Part shown: positions 43,030 to 54,964 of the stretch, piece by piece
How positions within the stretch are numbered: position 1 is the stretch's first letter
Layout: every line of letters starts with the position of its first letter
Source of the DNA: Adiantum capillus-veneris
Taxonomy: Eukaryota > Streptophyta > Polypodiopsida > Polypodiales > Pteridaceae
Assembly: GCA_014529385.2 (NCBI GenBank)
Contig: CM043969.1
Span: forward strand, 21,825,946-21,889,945
Length of the DNA: 64,000 nucleotides
Reading direction: 5' to 3'
Made by a program: the position numbers and the translations under genes
Notes under the pieces: generated by a model
Seen by the model: only the letters and a program-made list of their open reading frames with translations
Told to the model about the DNA's origin: nothing
Databases searched by the model: none

Positions 43030-43620
43030 TGCAAGGCTCTTGCTAGTTCTTCCAACATACTGTAAAACACCAATGTCAGCATGGATTACAGATATGAGAC
43101 CTACAATACACTCAATTGTCTCCCATTCCTCATACGATGAAGGATAGACATCTGCAACTGCAATAACCAATAGTAAGAGACCACTGAGTCTAACAACTTA
43201 ATAGAAATTAGGAATACATTAGAGAAATAGATCTACCTCATTCAATATACCTCTACCTCTTCAAAAAGAAAAGAAAGTAAGAGACCAGCAAGGTCTAAAA
43301 GGAAGAATACAGAAGGAAGGCTAAGAAAGCACTTACAATTTCATCGTGGATGATAAACTAGTGAGACATCTCCGCCATTTTCAATCACGTCAAAGTGACT
43401 ATAGACATGCTGAACCAAAACTTCCTTAACAATTTTCTTGCCGACCTCCAATTTGAAATCTAGCTCTCATGCTTTCCATGATGAACGAAATAGATTTTAA
43501 TAAGAGGATATTTTCCTCCATTTTGGCTGCATAAGAACCCAAGAACCTTTGGATATCATCTATTGTTTCCATTGAATATCTATATTGATGGAGTTCAAGA
43601 TGGTGATAGAGCATATGGTG
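43030..43620 (-). pseudogene. Unidentified coding-like fragment
   Basis: On the minus strand two stretches read like protein: 43614 to about 43450 (YSMETIDDIQRFLGSYAAK), continued after a frame change by KKIVKEVLVQHVYSHFDVIE, and 43180-43030 (DVYPSSYEEWETIECIVGL) preceded by a splice-acceptor-like TTATTGCAG. I do not recognise the protein. It may be a piece of a host gene carried or trapped between two gypsy elements. Confidence 0.35.
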
Positions 43621-43639
43621 GTACTTGGTCTCCTTGGCA

Positions 43640-44868
43640 AACTAATTATGAGGCTAGCTAGGGAGAGAGTACAACAACCCCTAGAGCTATTAGGGCAGGA
43701 AGAAGAAGAAGAAGCCACATATCTTTTTTAGTGGAAAAAATAAATCTTGAACTTACTTGTAATGGCGGGAGTTTTAGTTTTAAAGGATTGCACAATGGAG
43801 CAAGATCTTTTAGTGGTGGGAGTATGATAGATTTTTGTAGATATCTTTTAGTACCTTTATGACTACTATCAGACTCCGTTTACAGTGGGTCCACATATGG
43901 ATGATGTAAACCCCATAAAAACAAGATGTTACCTCATGTTTGGTCTTCTTTCTTGTATTTTTTTATTTATTTCTTCTATTTTCTACATTATGTTGCCTTG
44001 CTACTCATTAGACACACCTCCTTTTCTCTCTCCTCAATAGGGCCCTCTAAAAGACCTCCAAAATCTTCTAATGGCACCATCTCCAATTGGTACACCACAA
44101 TTCCTGAGATCCCTCCTGCTTGATAACGACACCAAGACATGAATCCTCCTGTCTTGGATGCCAACCTAGCATTCACTTTTTCGCATAAGAAACCCTTAAT
44201 CCCGAAATATCTTTCCTTATCAATTCACACTTTCCAATCAGAGTCATTAGACTAAATGTGAGCTAAACCTTCCAAGGTCGACTTCTACAAGTTCTCTCAT
44301 TCATCCTTGGTTCAAGGTCACTAACACTTTTTTCTCAATTATGACCAAGCATAGCCATTAGTGCGTTCCCCTAAGATGAGTATATTTACCAACTACACGA
44401 ATTTCTCATTCCCAAGTTTGATTCCCACTCTCTAAATCAAAATTCTTTTCCTTGTTCTTAACTCAATGGACAACATCATTTATTGGGTTCAACTTTTTGC
44501 CCAACAAATTAACTCTCCAGAATCCACCCTCCCATCGAAATGTCTGATAAATGCACCTTTCCAAGGTAATACAATGGTACTAGGAAAATAATATTCCAAA
44601 CATGTCGAACCAAGAATACATTTTAAGAAAAGGAGTATGCAAACTATTGCATACCCTTGCAAGTGTGCATTTATCAAGTCGTTTTAACCTTTTTTTCTTT
44701 TTAGAATATTTTACTTCTTTTTCACTTTAGTATTATTGAAGTTATGTAGATATCTTTCAAGCAGCCACATATACTTCTCTAGGCATATCCCTATCCTCTC
44801 TCGTGTCTCCTCTGCCACATGTGTAAGCAACACCTTTACAAATTTCTCAATTCTTATTTTTCTTTATT
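43640..44868. other. No gene seen
   Basis: AT/CT-rich sequence between the unidentified fragment and element G. Short ORFs only. It probably holds the join between truncated elements F and G. Confidence 0.4.
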
Positions 44869-45951
44869 TTGTTTGGGAAAGGCTTACTGTCATTGCTGGG
44901 CGAGTATGCTAAACCATATGACCTAGTTCAAGATGTTTTGATGCAGGGTCTAGAAATAACCTGGCCCCAATTACTCCATCTTGCACCTAGGATGAGGAGA
45001 CAATGGACGAAGATGGTAAGTACTAGAAAGTCAAGACCAAGGATACCTCGTCCTATCTCTGGGAGGAATCTAGACGACATCCTACCTAACACGGATTCCC
45101 AGATCAAGGGGCAACGTATCTCAAACATCTACATCAATGGTGCAACACAAATATGCATCATGAGTGAAAAAAGGATGCACCATCTAGGCCTAGAGGTAAG
45201 TAGACTGACACCCTACCAAGCTAAAATGGCAAATAACGTCAAAGTGAAGTGCATAGGCATTGTGAATTCAGTCAAGGTGAAGGCATTCAACACGGAAGTG
45301 GAGGTACACATTTTTGTCATTCCACACAAAGGGGAGGGCTACCCTATCATTCTCGAAAGACCATGGCTCATGGCTATGGAGGCTAAGCAAGATTGGAGTA
45401 CCAGAATGATCCCGATGAAGGATGCTAAGGGAAAGCCCATATTCTATGACATGAAGACTGGAAAGCAATGTAGCATGACCTTGGAAGCATCGAAAGATGA
45501 ATTCACCAGTGACTCTTTGACCACCTTGGGAGAAGAGACAACAATAATTGAGGAGAGTGACAGTAGAATCGAAGTGATGGGAGTCATCCTCATCGATCCA
45601 AAGAGATTGACACAATTTGAAGCACCACTAGAGAACCAAGAGAGACCATTAGGTACGCAACCCTTGGTGGATACAAGTAAGTTACATTGGAGGCTCTTGA
45701 GTGAGTTAGCTCGTGAAGAGAGAGAAGAATACATCTCTATGCTGAGTAACTTCACCACACTTTTCATTGATGGTTATGAAAAGGTCACAGGCATCACAGT
45801 GGTGCAACATCGCATAAGACTCAAGGAAGGAAGTAAGCATGTAGTGCAAAATCTCAGAAGGCTTGGGGTAGTTCAGCAAGAGGCATTTCTCAAAGAGGTA
45901 AGGAATTTGCTACAGGTAGGTTTCATTTACCCTGTCAAAGACTCGGAGTGA
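44869..45951 (+). pseudogene. Element G protease region
   Basis: A 360-aa ORF aligned in order with the middle of the element A polyprotein: ITWPQLLHLAPRMRRQW, the protease active site altered to YINGATQICIM (Asn for the catalytic Asp), ILERPWLMAMEAKQDW, an acidic linker, then LRRLGVVQQEAFLKEVRNLL. It stops at a TGA (45949) within the start of RT. Gag is missing to the left. Inactive by the active-site change. Confidence 0.8.
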
Positions 45952-46741
45952 GTCTCTCTAGTAGTGGTCATGCCAAATAAGAACGGTAAGTGGAGAGTTT
46001 GTGTAGACTATAAACCTCTCAATGCAGCAACAAAGAGGGGTCATTTTCCCCTCCCATTCCAAGACGAGATTTTCAAGGAGGTAGCAAGTCACGAGTGCTA
46101 TACATTGTGTGATGGCTACTCAAGCTACTTGATTAGCATTGTAGAAGAATACTAGAAAAATACAACCTTCATAACACCATGGGGATGTTTTTATTACAGA
46201 GTGATGCCTTTTGGCCTCACCAACGCTCCGACCACATTCCAACACTATGTAACTTTTGTCTTCCAACCATACTTTGGTAAGTCAATACGGGATTTCATAG
46301 ATGATTTTTTTATTTACACCTCTCACTCCCTCCATTTGAGCAAGGTCCATGATGGCCTTGGCTAGGCTGCAAACCTTGGGTGGCCAGCTTAATGTAAATA
46401 AGTGTCACATTGGTGAAAGCAAGGTCACTCTTCTCAGCCATGTAATTTCAGCCAAAGGAATTGAGGCCGACCCAAGCAAGGTTCAAGCTTCAACATATTT
46501 TTCATCACCCACAACAACTAAGCAATTGGTCTCTTTCCTTCAGAAGTTAAGGTATTTGAGCAAGTTCATTCACTTGCTCTCTCAAGTGATTCTGCATTTA
46601 CAACAAGTCACCCATAGAGATGTCTTCCTATGGAGCAAAGAAAATGAGCAACATTTTAGTGAAGTGAAACAAATGTTGGCTTCACTTCCCACCATTGCAC
46701 CCCCTAGATGGGATGAGCCATTTATGTTAACCCCAGTGTAG
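45952..46741 (+). pseudogene. Element G RT and first RNase H, broken
   Basis: WRVCVDYKPLN, HFPLPFQDEI, LCDGYSSYLI, RVMPFGLTNAPTTFQ and FIDDFF mark RT, close to element A. Stops and a frameshift near 46155 and 46350 break it. The connection and first RNase H follow (GGQLNVNKCHIGE, LSKFIHLLSQ) and end at a TAG near 46739, so the RNase H core is lost. Confidence 0.8.
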
Positions 46742-46959
46742 TAAGTGATACACTTGGGGTTGTAGTAATGTAGAAGGACCCACAAACCTATTTCATGCAT
46801 CCTATCTACTTCTCTAGTTGTGTCATGACCCCATCAAAAAAGGATTCACCACGGTAGAGCACATAGTGCTTGCATTTACATTTGTCACTATAAAAATTCC
46901 ACTGTTATCTATTGCCTAGATCCTTTGTAATTTTAATAATGGAATAAGTATTTTCGTAT

Positions 46960-47600
46960 GTAATGCAACACATGGATGTCTCATCTAGAATCTCGAAGTG
47001 GCTCATTAGATTACAAGAGTTTGATTACATTATGCAAGTGGAGAACTCCACGAGAGCTAGTCTAGCAGGTTTTCTTACTCATCGTCATTATGAGAAGAAG
47101 ACAAAGTTCAACACAGGAGGCAAAGTAGTGGCATCAATGGTAGAATTTCCTAATCTAAAAGGAGCTCACTCTCTTTTCTTTGATGGAGCTTAGAAAAGGA
47201 TAGTGGACCAAGCTGCAGCTAGCATCATCATTGTCAATGACCAAAGCGAAAAGGTCTTCTCTATTGGGTAGCAACTACACTCCCACTCCAACAACAAAGT
47301 AGAGTATGCGGCCCTAATTCTCGGTTAGAGCAATGTGTTTTGCAAGGGGTTCAACGCCTAAGTGTGTTTGGTGATTCCATGCTCTTGATAAAGCAGATAA
47401 ATGACACTTGGATTTGTAAACATCAGGTTTTGCTTGGCCAATTACGCCAAGTTAAGGATCTTTTAAGAATATTTAAAGCATTGCAATTATTTCATGTCCA
47501 TAGGACATAAAATGAAGAAGTAGATGCTCTATCCAAGGAAAGAATACAAGATGTTCCCATAGGAGCAATCAAAATGAAGCTACCCCTCTTTCAGAGTAGC
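46960..47600 (+). pseudogene. Element G second RNase H, broken
   Basis: A reading SSRISKWLIRLQEFDYIMQVE (split between 46975 and 47045) matches the connection of element A; then FFDGA near 47185 and NNKVEYAAL near 47290 mark a second RNase H domain. Many stops. It shows that G, like A, had the dual RNase H layout. Confidence 0.7.
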
Positions 47601-47769
47601 AATGCTATGCGGATATCATCAGCTTCTTAGATACATGAGAATGTCCTGAAGGGTATACCAAGGGTCAGAAAAAATGGCTTATCCAAAAGGCAACAAGATA
47701 CCACCTTATAAACAACACCTTGTACTACAAGGGCAAAGACCAGATCCTCAAGTGAGTGCCAATCTCCAT

Positions 47770-48780
47770 TGAAATCACGGAGGTTATCTCAAGTTGCCAT
47801 GATGGCGTTTGCGGCGGCCACTTTACTCTAAATATTTCTAGCAGGAAGATTCTATAGGCAGATTTTTTTTGGCCTAGTCTGAATAGGGATGTGCATCATT
47901 GGTGTAAAACATGCAGAGCTTGTCAAGTATCTAGTGATCAGACACAAACCTATGAGCCACAGACTCCTATCATCTCATATGGCCCATTTGAAAAGTGGGG
48001 AGTAGATGCAATTGGTCCTTTACCAAGGGCCCATTCAGGTAAACTGTACATTCTAGTTGGTGTAGACTGCATGACCCGATGGGCGGAAGCAGCAGCCACC
48101 ACACACATTACATCCAAAGAAGTGGTGAAGTTCATATATGAGCACATCTGTTGTCAATTTGGCACACCTCTGGAGATAATATCTGATAGAGGGCCAGGTT
48201 TCAAAGTTGAATTGGTGGGAGAACTGATGAAAAAGCTAGGCATCACACGCCGACACTCCACTCCATACTATCCAAAGTGCAATGGTATAGTAGAAAAGGT
48301 AAACGGCATGATCTATAAGATCATCACAAAGCAGGTGAATAACCCACACATGATTGGGATAAGCATCTCATGGTCGCTCTTTTGGTCCTACCACACAACA
48401 TTCCAAACATCACTAGGTTTAACCCCTTTCCATTTCATATATGGAAAAGAGGCCATTCTACCCATCCAGGTGAAGATAGCCAGCTCGTGAGTCATGGCTA
48501 GCCAGTTATACAACACCCAATTTCCCATCTCCGCAACCACATCCTGGATCTAGAAAGTCTTCAACTAGATAGGGAAGATGCGATCAACTACTATACGCCG
48601 CAAGCAGAACGACGCCGACTCACATTCAATCAAGGGCTTAAGGAAAAGGGTCTAAAGAAAGGCATGTTAGCATTGAGATACAACAAGAGATCTGACACTA
48701 GGAAAGATAAGAAGTTTCAACCCAGATGGAAAGGGCCATTCATCATCAAAAGGTGATACACCAATGGTAGCTACAAATTG
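47770..48780 (+). pseudogene. Element G integrase
   Basis: A zinc-binding region (VCGGHFTLN, then CKTCRAC) with a TAG between, followed by an open core 47891-48490: WGVDAIGPLP, IISDRGPGF and GIVEKVNG supply the D, D, E positions. After a TGA at 48488 the C-terminal domain is read with stops and has RWKGPFII, the GPY/F motif. A short ORF from 48778 continues KVNGWRLKRYF, matching KVNGYRLKPYL of element A. Confidence 0.8.
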
Positions 48781-48926
48781 ATGGAAGCAGATGGTCAAAT
48801 TCAAAAAACCAAAGTCAATGGATGGAGGCTCAAAAGGTACTTCTTAAGGTTTGATCCAGAGTTCATGATAGATATTCTAGAGGAGGGAGAGCCCTCCAAC
48901 TTTGTTGCTAGAGAATTAGAAGCAGG

Positions 48927-48967
48927 GCTAGAGGCATGGATGCCTCTAGCCAGAACGGGAGGGCTAA
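48927..48967 (+). promoter_or_regulatory. Hairpin and polypurine tract, element G
   Basis: A perfect 11-bp inverted repeat, GCTAGAGGCAT (48927-48937) and ATGCCTCTAGC (48940-48950) with a 2-nt centre, then CAGAACGGGAGGGCTAA and the LTR start TGACGG. Stem-to-LTR distance is 17 nt, as in element B. Confidence 0.85.
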
Positions 48968-49407
48968 TGACGGTCGGCTTTCAAAATCCTTGACCGTGGG
49001 AACAAATCCCAAGAGTGGAGCTTTAAAAAATATATAAAAAATGTTTTTTTATTGTTGCAAAATGCCCCCCCCCCGCCGCCGCTCCTTGTCCTTGCGCTTA
49101 TACAAAGGGGGCCGCCACCCTGAGCACCACCCTTTCCCTCTCCCTGTTGCTTGGCTCCATCTCCCACTCTCTCTCTCTCCTCCATTATCACAAGCGATCG
49201 ACACTCTTTATCTCTCTTGTTCGTCATCAGCAAACATGCCCTCTCTCTCTCTCAGTAGCCTAGCAAATTGACAACCATGCTCAGCTCTCTCTCTCTTGGT
49301 AGACACACAAATCCCTCTCTCTCTCTCCATCTCGCCCTCTCTCTCACTCTTCCTGTGTCGGCAACCCAGTAAGGTGCAACTTATTTCTCTCTCTCTCTCT
49401 CCCTTGC

Positions 49408-49446
<39 letters not shown>

Positions 49447-49665
49447 CCTTCTCTTAGCACCATAATCTTGATCTCTCTCACCCTTGTTCAACTCCATAAT
49501 CTCTACCTCTCTCTCTCTTGTTCAGTAAATTCAGCACTCTCTCTCTCTCTCCCTTATCATACACACACACACACACACTCACAAACACTTACACACACAC
49601 TCAGCCTCACATAGGCTCTCCCATCTCTTGTTGTCTCACCATCTCTCTCTGTCGTTTAGTAAATT

Positions 49666-49703
<38 letters not shown>

Positions 49704-49808
49704 ATACAATTATTACACATACTCACAAACACTTACACACACTCACCCTCACATAGGCTCTCCCATCTATCACTCTCTCATCATCTCTCTCTCATTCAGT
49801 AAATTCAG

Positions 49809-49863
<55 letters not shown>

Positions 49864-50559
49864 CACACACACACACACACACTCACAAGCACATATATGT
49901 ACACACACATACTTACACTACACGCATAAGCACAGGTACACGGTCACATATGCACCAATAATGCACACACACACAGCATGCACATGAAGCAAAAAAAAAA
50001 AAAGAGAATGGACATTGATGCATCAACAAATGGACCCAAAACATGCGATGGCGACAACAAATCAAAGAAAGACATTGAACGCATGCCCCAGCCGCGGCAC
50101 CGAAATCGATGAGCGTGCTACACCAACGCTCAGTAAAACCTTTGATTGGCCAACATCTTATCCATGATGCATTTCCTTCGTAAACATCCGTAGGGTAATT
50201 TATTTTCTATTTTCCCAAGCCAAACTTTGTAAAAAAACCTTTTGTATATTCCACCCCTCTCTAGGTGATGGTCACAAAGTCCCACCTAGGAGAATATCAT
50301 TTCTTATTTCTCCGAAAACAAAGCACCAGTCAACCATCCGAGACTCGGTTGCCTGCTTTGTCTCTCCAGCTTAGGGCCCTAAACCTAATCAATTTATACT
50401 AAACTAATGCAGCCTGCACCTATAAAAGAGCACTGAGAGGTCACTATCAGGGGGGGAGCACTTGAAAGAGAAGTCATACACACACGCTAACTCCAACGGT
50501 CACTATGCAAAGGAGTAGGATCTCCATCCACATGAGATCTCCCTAGAGAATGCACTATA

Positions 50560-50613
<54 letters not shown>

Positions 50614-50710
50614 GTGGTCTTCATCTCGTCGAGATGAGGGGTCTTGTAAATACCATCTTGAATCAAGTTTACCTACACATTCTCAAGGGTCTTCATCTCC
50701 TTCATCTACG

Positions 50711-50788
<78 letters not shown>

Positions 50789-50880
50789 GAGCTGTGTTGT
50801 TTTCATTCAAGTTGCTGTTGTCTGTGTCCTAGCCGCTCAAGTCTAGGTCATGCCCACTATTCACTCCCCGTGACAAGTTC
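48968..50880 (+). repeat. Element G 3' LTR (right edge approximate)
   Basis: Starts TGACGGTCGG after the polypurine tract. It holds long CT, CA and GA microsatellites (49150-49990), a TATA box TATAAAAG at 50421-50428, and pure (CT)n tracts near 50563-50608 and 50719-50782. The end is not fixed because copia sequence follows and no other copy is available. ORFs of Ser-Leu repeats here are microsatellite products. Confidence 0.7.
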
Positions 50881-50884
50881 TGCA

Positions 50885-51402
50885 TGCATGGGACTGGCGT
50901 AGAGGCCGCTGGATTCCTATTCAGCACTTGCGCTTGTCAACAGCTCATGTATATCATGGCTGAGCAAGAAGAAACCTACTATGTCCACTTTGAGTTGTGA
51001 GGCTAAGTACAAGGCAGTCTTCACAGCTACAGTTAAGTGTGTATGGCTCAGATGCCTTATGGTGTTGATTTGGGTGTTGGACATGACACTGCGAACACTA
51101 TCTACACTAACAGACAGAGCGCATTAACATTTGCAAGGAACTCAGTTTTTCATGCTTTCACAAAGCACATTGAGGTGCATTACCACTATGTTAGGGAGAG
51201 GCTCTCAGTAGGAGATATCACCTTGGCTTATGTGCCAACAGAGGAAAACCTTGCAGATCTTTTCACAAAGGCATTGTCTCGTGAGAAGTTCAAATTTTTC
51301 TTCAAAGCTTTGGGCTTACTCCCTTTGTGGATTGATCATGTCCTCAAGGCATGGAACTCCCCTTTACTCATGTGCCAACTCTCGTTCATCCCATCACTCT
51401 AG
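50885..51402 (+). pseudogene. Ty1/copia RNase H C-terminal fragment
   Basis: SKKKPTMSTLSCEAKYKAV, then after a frame change VGHDTANTIYTNRQSAL, VFHAFTKHIEVHYHYVRER, YVPTEENLADLFTKAL. This is the end of a copia Pol (RNase H). The remainder of the element is absent to the left, so it is a 5'-truncated copy. RNase H of this group degrades the RNA strand during reverse transcription. Confidence 0.85.
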
Positions 51403-51642
51403 GGGGAATTTGTTACCATATACATGTGGTAGTGATGTGTATCAACACACTTAGGACCGCCGGGGCATTTTTTCCCTCTTTAGGAGGTTTCTTCCCCCTT
51501 GCATTGTATATATGCCCATCACTCTAGGGCTATCTATCTTTCCATTGCACACTAAGTAATACACTCTCTCTATTGTGTATGCCTTGAGCTTACTTCATCT
51601 TCTCCAAGGTGTGTGTGTTTTCTTGCAACCCTAATTCCAACA
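51397..51642 (+). repeat. Copia polypurine tract and 3' LTR
   Basis: ACTCTAGGGGGAAT (51397-51410) is the polypurine tract. The LTR runs from TGTTACCATA at 51411 to CCAACA at 51642, 232 bp, the short length usual for copia. The right flank is CTTCC; the left end of the element is missing, so no duplication can be tested. Confidence 0.75.
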
Positions 51643-52559
51643 CTTCCTAGGCGCAGACAACATCCCAAAGAAGGGTCTGTTAATAGATGTATTTGGTTTG
51701 ATAGTACAGACCATGTAAGAAGGGATTGTGATAGTTTTAGTGATGCTTTGACAAAAGATGTTGCCTTTTTTAAGGATGGTAAAATCCACTTAAGAGAGAT
51801 AGGTCTACCCTTGAGAACTAAATTTGGCAAATGGAAAATGCAAACCTTAGTTGAGCATATGGAAAATAACCATGCCACCTCTTCAATTGAGGCAGCTACT
51901 TATGGAGTAAAAATTGAGCATCTTAGTGATGAAGAGGTGAGTGATCATCATGGTGGACTTTGGACAAATGTCATGGAATTAGCTAAAAAGGGCAAGCTTA
52001 CAAAGGAGATTCTACATAAAGCAGGTGATTGCATACGTCTAGAAATAGGGTGAAGTGATCCAGCGGATTCAATGCCTGTGCATGCCTACATTACAAATTG
52101 CCAAAGCCATGAAGCCATTGTAGAAGAAAAGGGTAGGCATGCAAATGGTGATGAAGGGCCTTCAAAAAGAGCGGAGGGAGGAATGATGCAGCACCTTTGC
52201 AAGCACCAACAACACAGGAGGTACCTTCACCAAAAGTAACCATGGAGGAATCTACAACAGGGAAGAAAAAGGATACAACCAAAGGTAAGCCAAAAGGACC
52301 ATCTTACAAACTACAATATGACATTGAGCTTGCTACAGACTTGAAAAAAGTTCTAGAGGAGAGGATTTTGAATAGCAAGGTTGATTTTACTCTGGGGAAG
52401 GTGCTTAGCATAGACAAGCATGAATTCCATGAAGACATTATCGACACTTTCAACAGAAAGAAGCAAACACTTGGAACATCTATTCGCCCACAAGCTGAAG
52501 GCGATACTGTGAAGATGCAAGGAGTACAGGTGCATGCTAAAGAAGGTGGTTGGGCACGG
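51643..52559 (+). pseudogene. Family H fragment (nucleocapsid to protease linker)
   Basis: This reads in parallel with 55850-56700 of element H: VRRDCDSFSDALTKD, FFKDGKIHLREIG, LHKAGDCIRLEIG, NGDEGPSKRA and LEERILNSKVDFTLG. The knuckle start CIWFDSTDHVRRDC has Phe for one Cys. Stops and frameshifts are present. It is cut at 52559 by the 5' LTR of element K2. Confidence 0.8.
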
Positions 52560-53782
52560 TGGTGTAGCAAAAGTGTGTGGACTCTAGAAGGTGGCATGGG
52601 CAGATATATACAAGCGAGCAGAAGCATGGCAATGGGCTGGAGCAGCTAGGAAAATCATGGGATGACAGGTAGCAACGGAATTGTATGCTAGATGCAGCTT
52701 ATAGGCCAAGAAAGGCTCCGTGAGGGGCTAATTTGGGTAGCAGATGAAGGAGATGCAAAGTGCATCTTTTGGGTCCATGAATGTAGAGATTGAAGTGCTG
52801 AAGGAGCAGGTCTAGACGGCTCATCAAACCGAGCTACGGAGCCCAAGTTATTGAAGGTTGAAGTTTCAATGGATTGTAGATTCTTGCCGGACAGGACAGT
52901 TAGGGACAAGTGATCCAAGTGAAAGTCGAGGTACAGGTGTGTAGAGCTCAGTTTAAGGAGCCTACTCGTCTTTTCAGATTGCAAATCAGAGCTATGGTTT
53001 GCATTTTATGGCCAAGTGAATTTTTTCGGCTCACTTGGTTGCATTGAAGGGTGTGCCGTCTGGCATCTTTTGAGCCCTGACAGAGTTCTACAACAAGGTA
53101 TGCATCATATGGCGCTAGCAAGAAGTGACTGCATGTCAAACGGAGCCCGAAGCGGAAAGATATGGAAGCCGAAAGATTGGGTGCCTTTGTCTTAAGTTGA
53201 TTGCAGAGGATTTGATTGGTTTTTGGCGGCCTCGGTTCAAGGGCTAGGAGAGTTGTGAAGTGTGGCAAAGTTGGGGGAAGACGGAGTCGGATCAATGAGT
53301 TTTTTCCGGGTTCTACGGCTCGGCAAATGGATCATCAGGGGCCAATGGGCAGACAGGGCAAGTTAGAGGAAACAAAGTTTTTTTTTTTAAGGTGATTTTT
53401 GTTTTTCCAAAGCCTTGAGGCTTGGGCCTTGTGGAACTGCCACATGCCAGGCAGGTTATCCCATATACGCAGAGGCGGGCAGGAGGGACGCGGTATAAGT
53501 ACAGAGCCGTGAGCCCTCAGTTGAATGCAAAGGGGGAGAGAGAGGGGAGCTCCCTCCCGTTGGCTATGGCACGCAGGCGGCGGCCTTGCTTGGCGCTGGG
53601 CGGAACGATCGGTGGCCAATGGTGAGGTGGCGCAGTGGCGCACGCCCGCGTAGAGTGGTTGATGGAGTGGCAGGTCCACGCTAGCGGTGAGTCCTGAAGC
53701 TCCGTTGGGGCCCCCAAATTTCTGAACGAAAGAGTGAGGGCAAAAGCGATCTCGCTATTGCCTCCCCCCCTCATAGAAGAAG
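52560..53782 (+). repeat. Element K2 5' LTR, left piece
   Basis: Starts TGGTGTAGCAAAAG and aligns with the K solo LTR from 1555 to about 2830, including CTCATCAAACCGAGCTAC and GCCCAAGTTATTGAAGGTT. It stops where H sequence begins (53783) and resumes at 61857. The exact edge is uncertain by a few tens of bases. Confidence 0.75.
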
Positions 53783-53890
53783 TTGCAAGCGATGATGAAA
53801 TCGACATGTATGTTGACTTAAATGAAGATTGAACCTGTAAAAGATATCTGTGGCACATGCCAGAGGACGTACAGGTTTAGAGGGGGTGGA
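53783..53890 (+). pseudogene. Tail of a second H copy (coding end and polypurine tract)
   Basis: Matches 60840-60947, the last codons of the H polyprotein (SDDEIDMYVDLNED), its 3' untranslated part and the tract AGAGGGGGTGGA. It lies left of the H 5' LTR, where host flank would be expected. It implies a tandem or recombined H array. Confidence 0.8.
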
Positions 53891-54880
53891 TGTCGTGTGG
53901 TTGCACGTTCATAATTTGAAATTAAAGTATCTACCTCACTCTTAATGTTTATGATATGTGTGACCAAATGCTACAATGTACATAGTGTGATATATGCGAA
54001 AATGAATGTCACGGTTGTAGTCGTGTACATACCTTGCCGGGCGGGCGAGGCCCTACACGTGGCACCATGGAATGCTTCTACACATACATATATGACTAGT
54101 TTGCTTTAGGAATGTACAAATGTCAAGTGTTTCGAAGTGGCACGCTCGTTTTGCCTAGAAAGTTCAATGCGGGCAATCTCGAGCAAAAATAGCAGGTTTC
54201 GTGCGCTCGCGTAAAAGACGTGTCCAAAGTGCTTACCAAGTGTAAAAATGAGGTTCAACATGAAATTTGATCCCAATGGGATTTTTTCACAATTTTAGGG
54301 ATTTTTCCCAGCTCGTTTGGGCTTTTTACGGACAAAAAGTAATATTTTTGGGCTAAAAATGGCCTAAAAATAGCCTAAAAAATGCTCAAAATAGCTCAAA
54401 ATTCCACATCAACGATCATGGCGTTGTTTCTCAAGTTTTTTAGGATTTTTTAGAGCCAAGAATGAGCTCATTGGGGCACATGAGCAAGGAGATACAGCCA
54501 TTCCTCTACAGGGTGCTAGTGCAGTCCCGTGCTGCTTCCACTACATGGTTAAGGCTCTGAGGCCTCCAATTAGGGTTTCCCCTCCTCAAATAACTACTTG
54601 GGCTTCTCCAATGAAGAAAGCTTCCATGAAATGGTCACAACGAAGAATCTAAGCGTAAATTTAGGGTTTTGAACAGGTCGAACGAGCACTGCATCTGTGC
54701 AATTGGGAGCGAGGCTACACCTAATCTTCACACATACAAGAGTTTTGAGTTAGTATTGGTTCTTTTTCAAAGTGGAGCTTTCATGGATGGAGTTTTGTTC
54801 TTTTTTAGTGTGTTTTTGGCTTCAAATCCTCACAGTCAGAGGCCCGACACTTTCCTAGTCGCACTGCGCACTTCTTGACA
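53891..54880 (+). repeat. Element H 5' LTR
   Basis: 990 bp from TGTCGTGTGG to CTTCTTGACA, matching 60948-61856. It has about 110 bp (around 54035-54145) that the right LTR lacks, and lacks about 27 bp that the right one has. No TATA box was clear. The primer site TGGTGAACCCGACGTGAA follows at 54887-54904. Confidence 0.88.
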
Positions 54881-54964
54881 CGTTTTTGGTGAACCCGACG
54901 TGAAGTAGGCTAGGGTGAGGGTTCAGAAGCTTCCTTGAAGGTCTAAAATCAAATCTTTAAATAT

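Noticed and set aside
49041-50902. Ser-Leu and Thr-His repeat ORFs
   Set aside because: Translations of (CT)n and (CA)n microsatellites in the G LTR.
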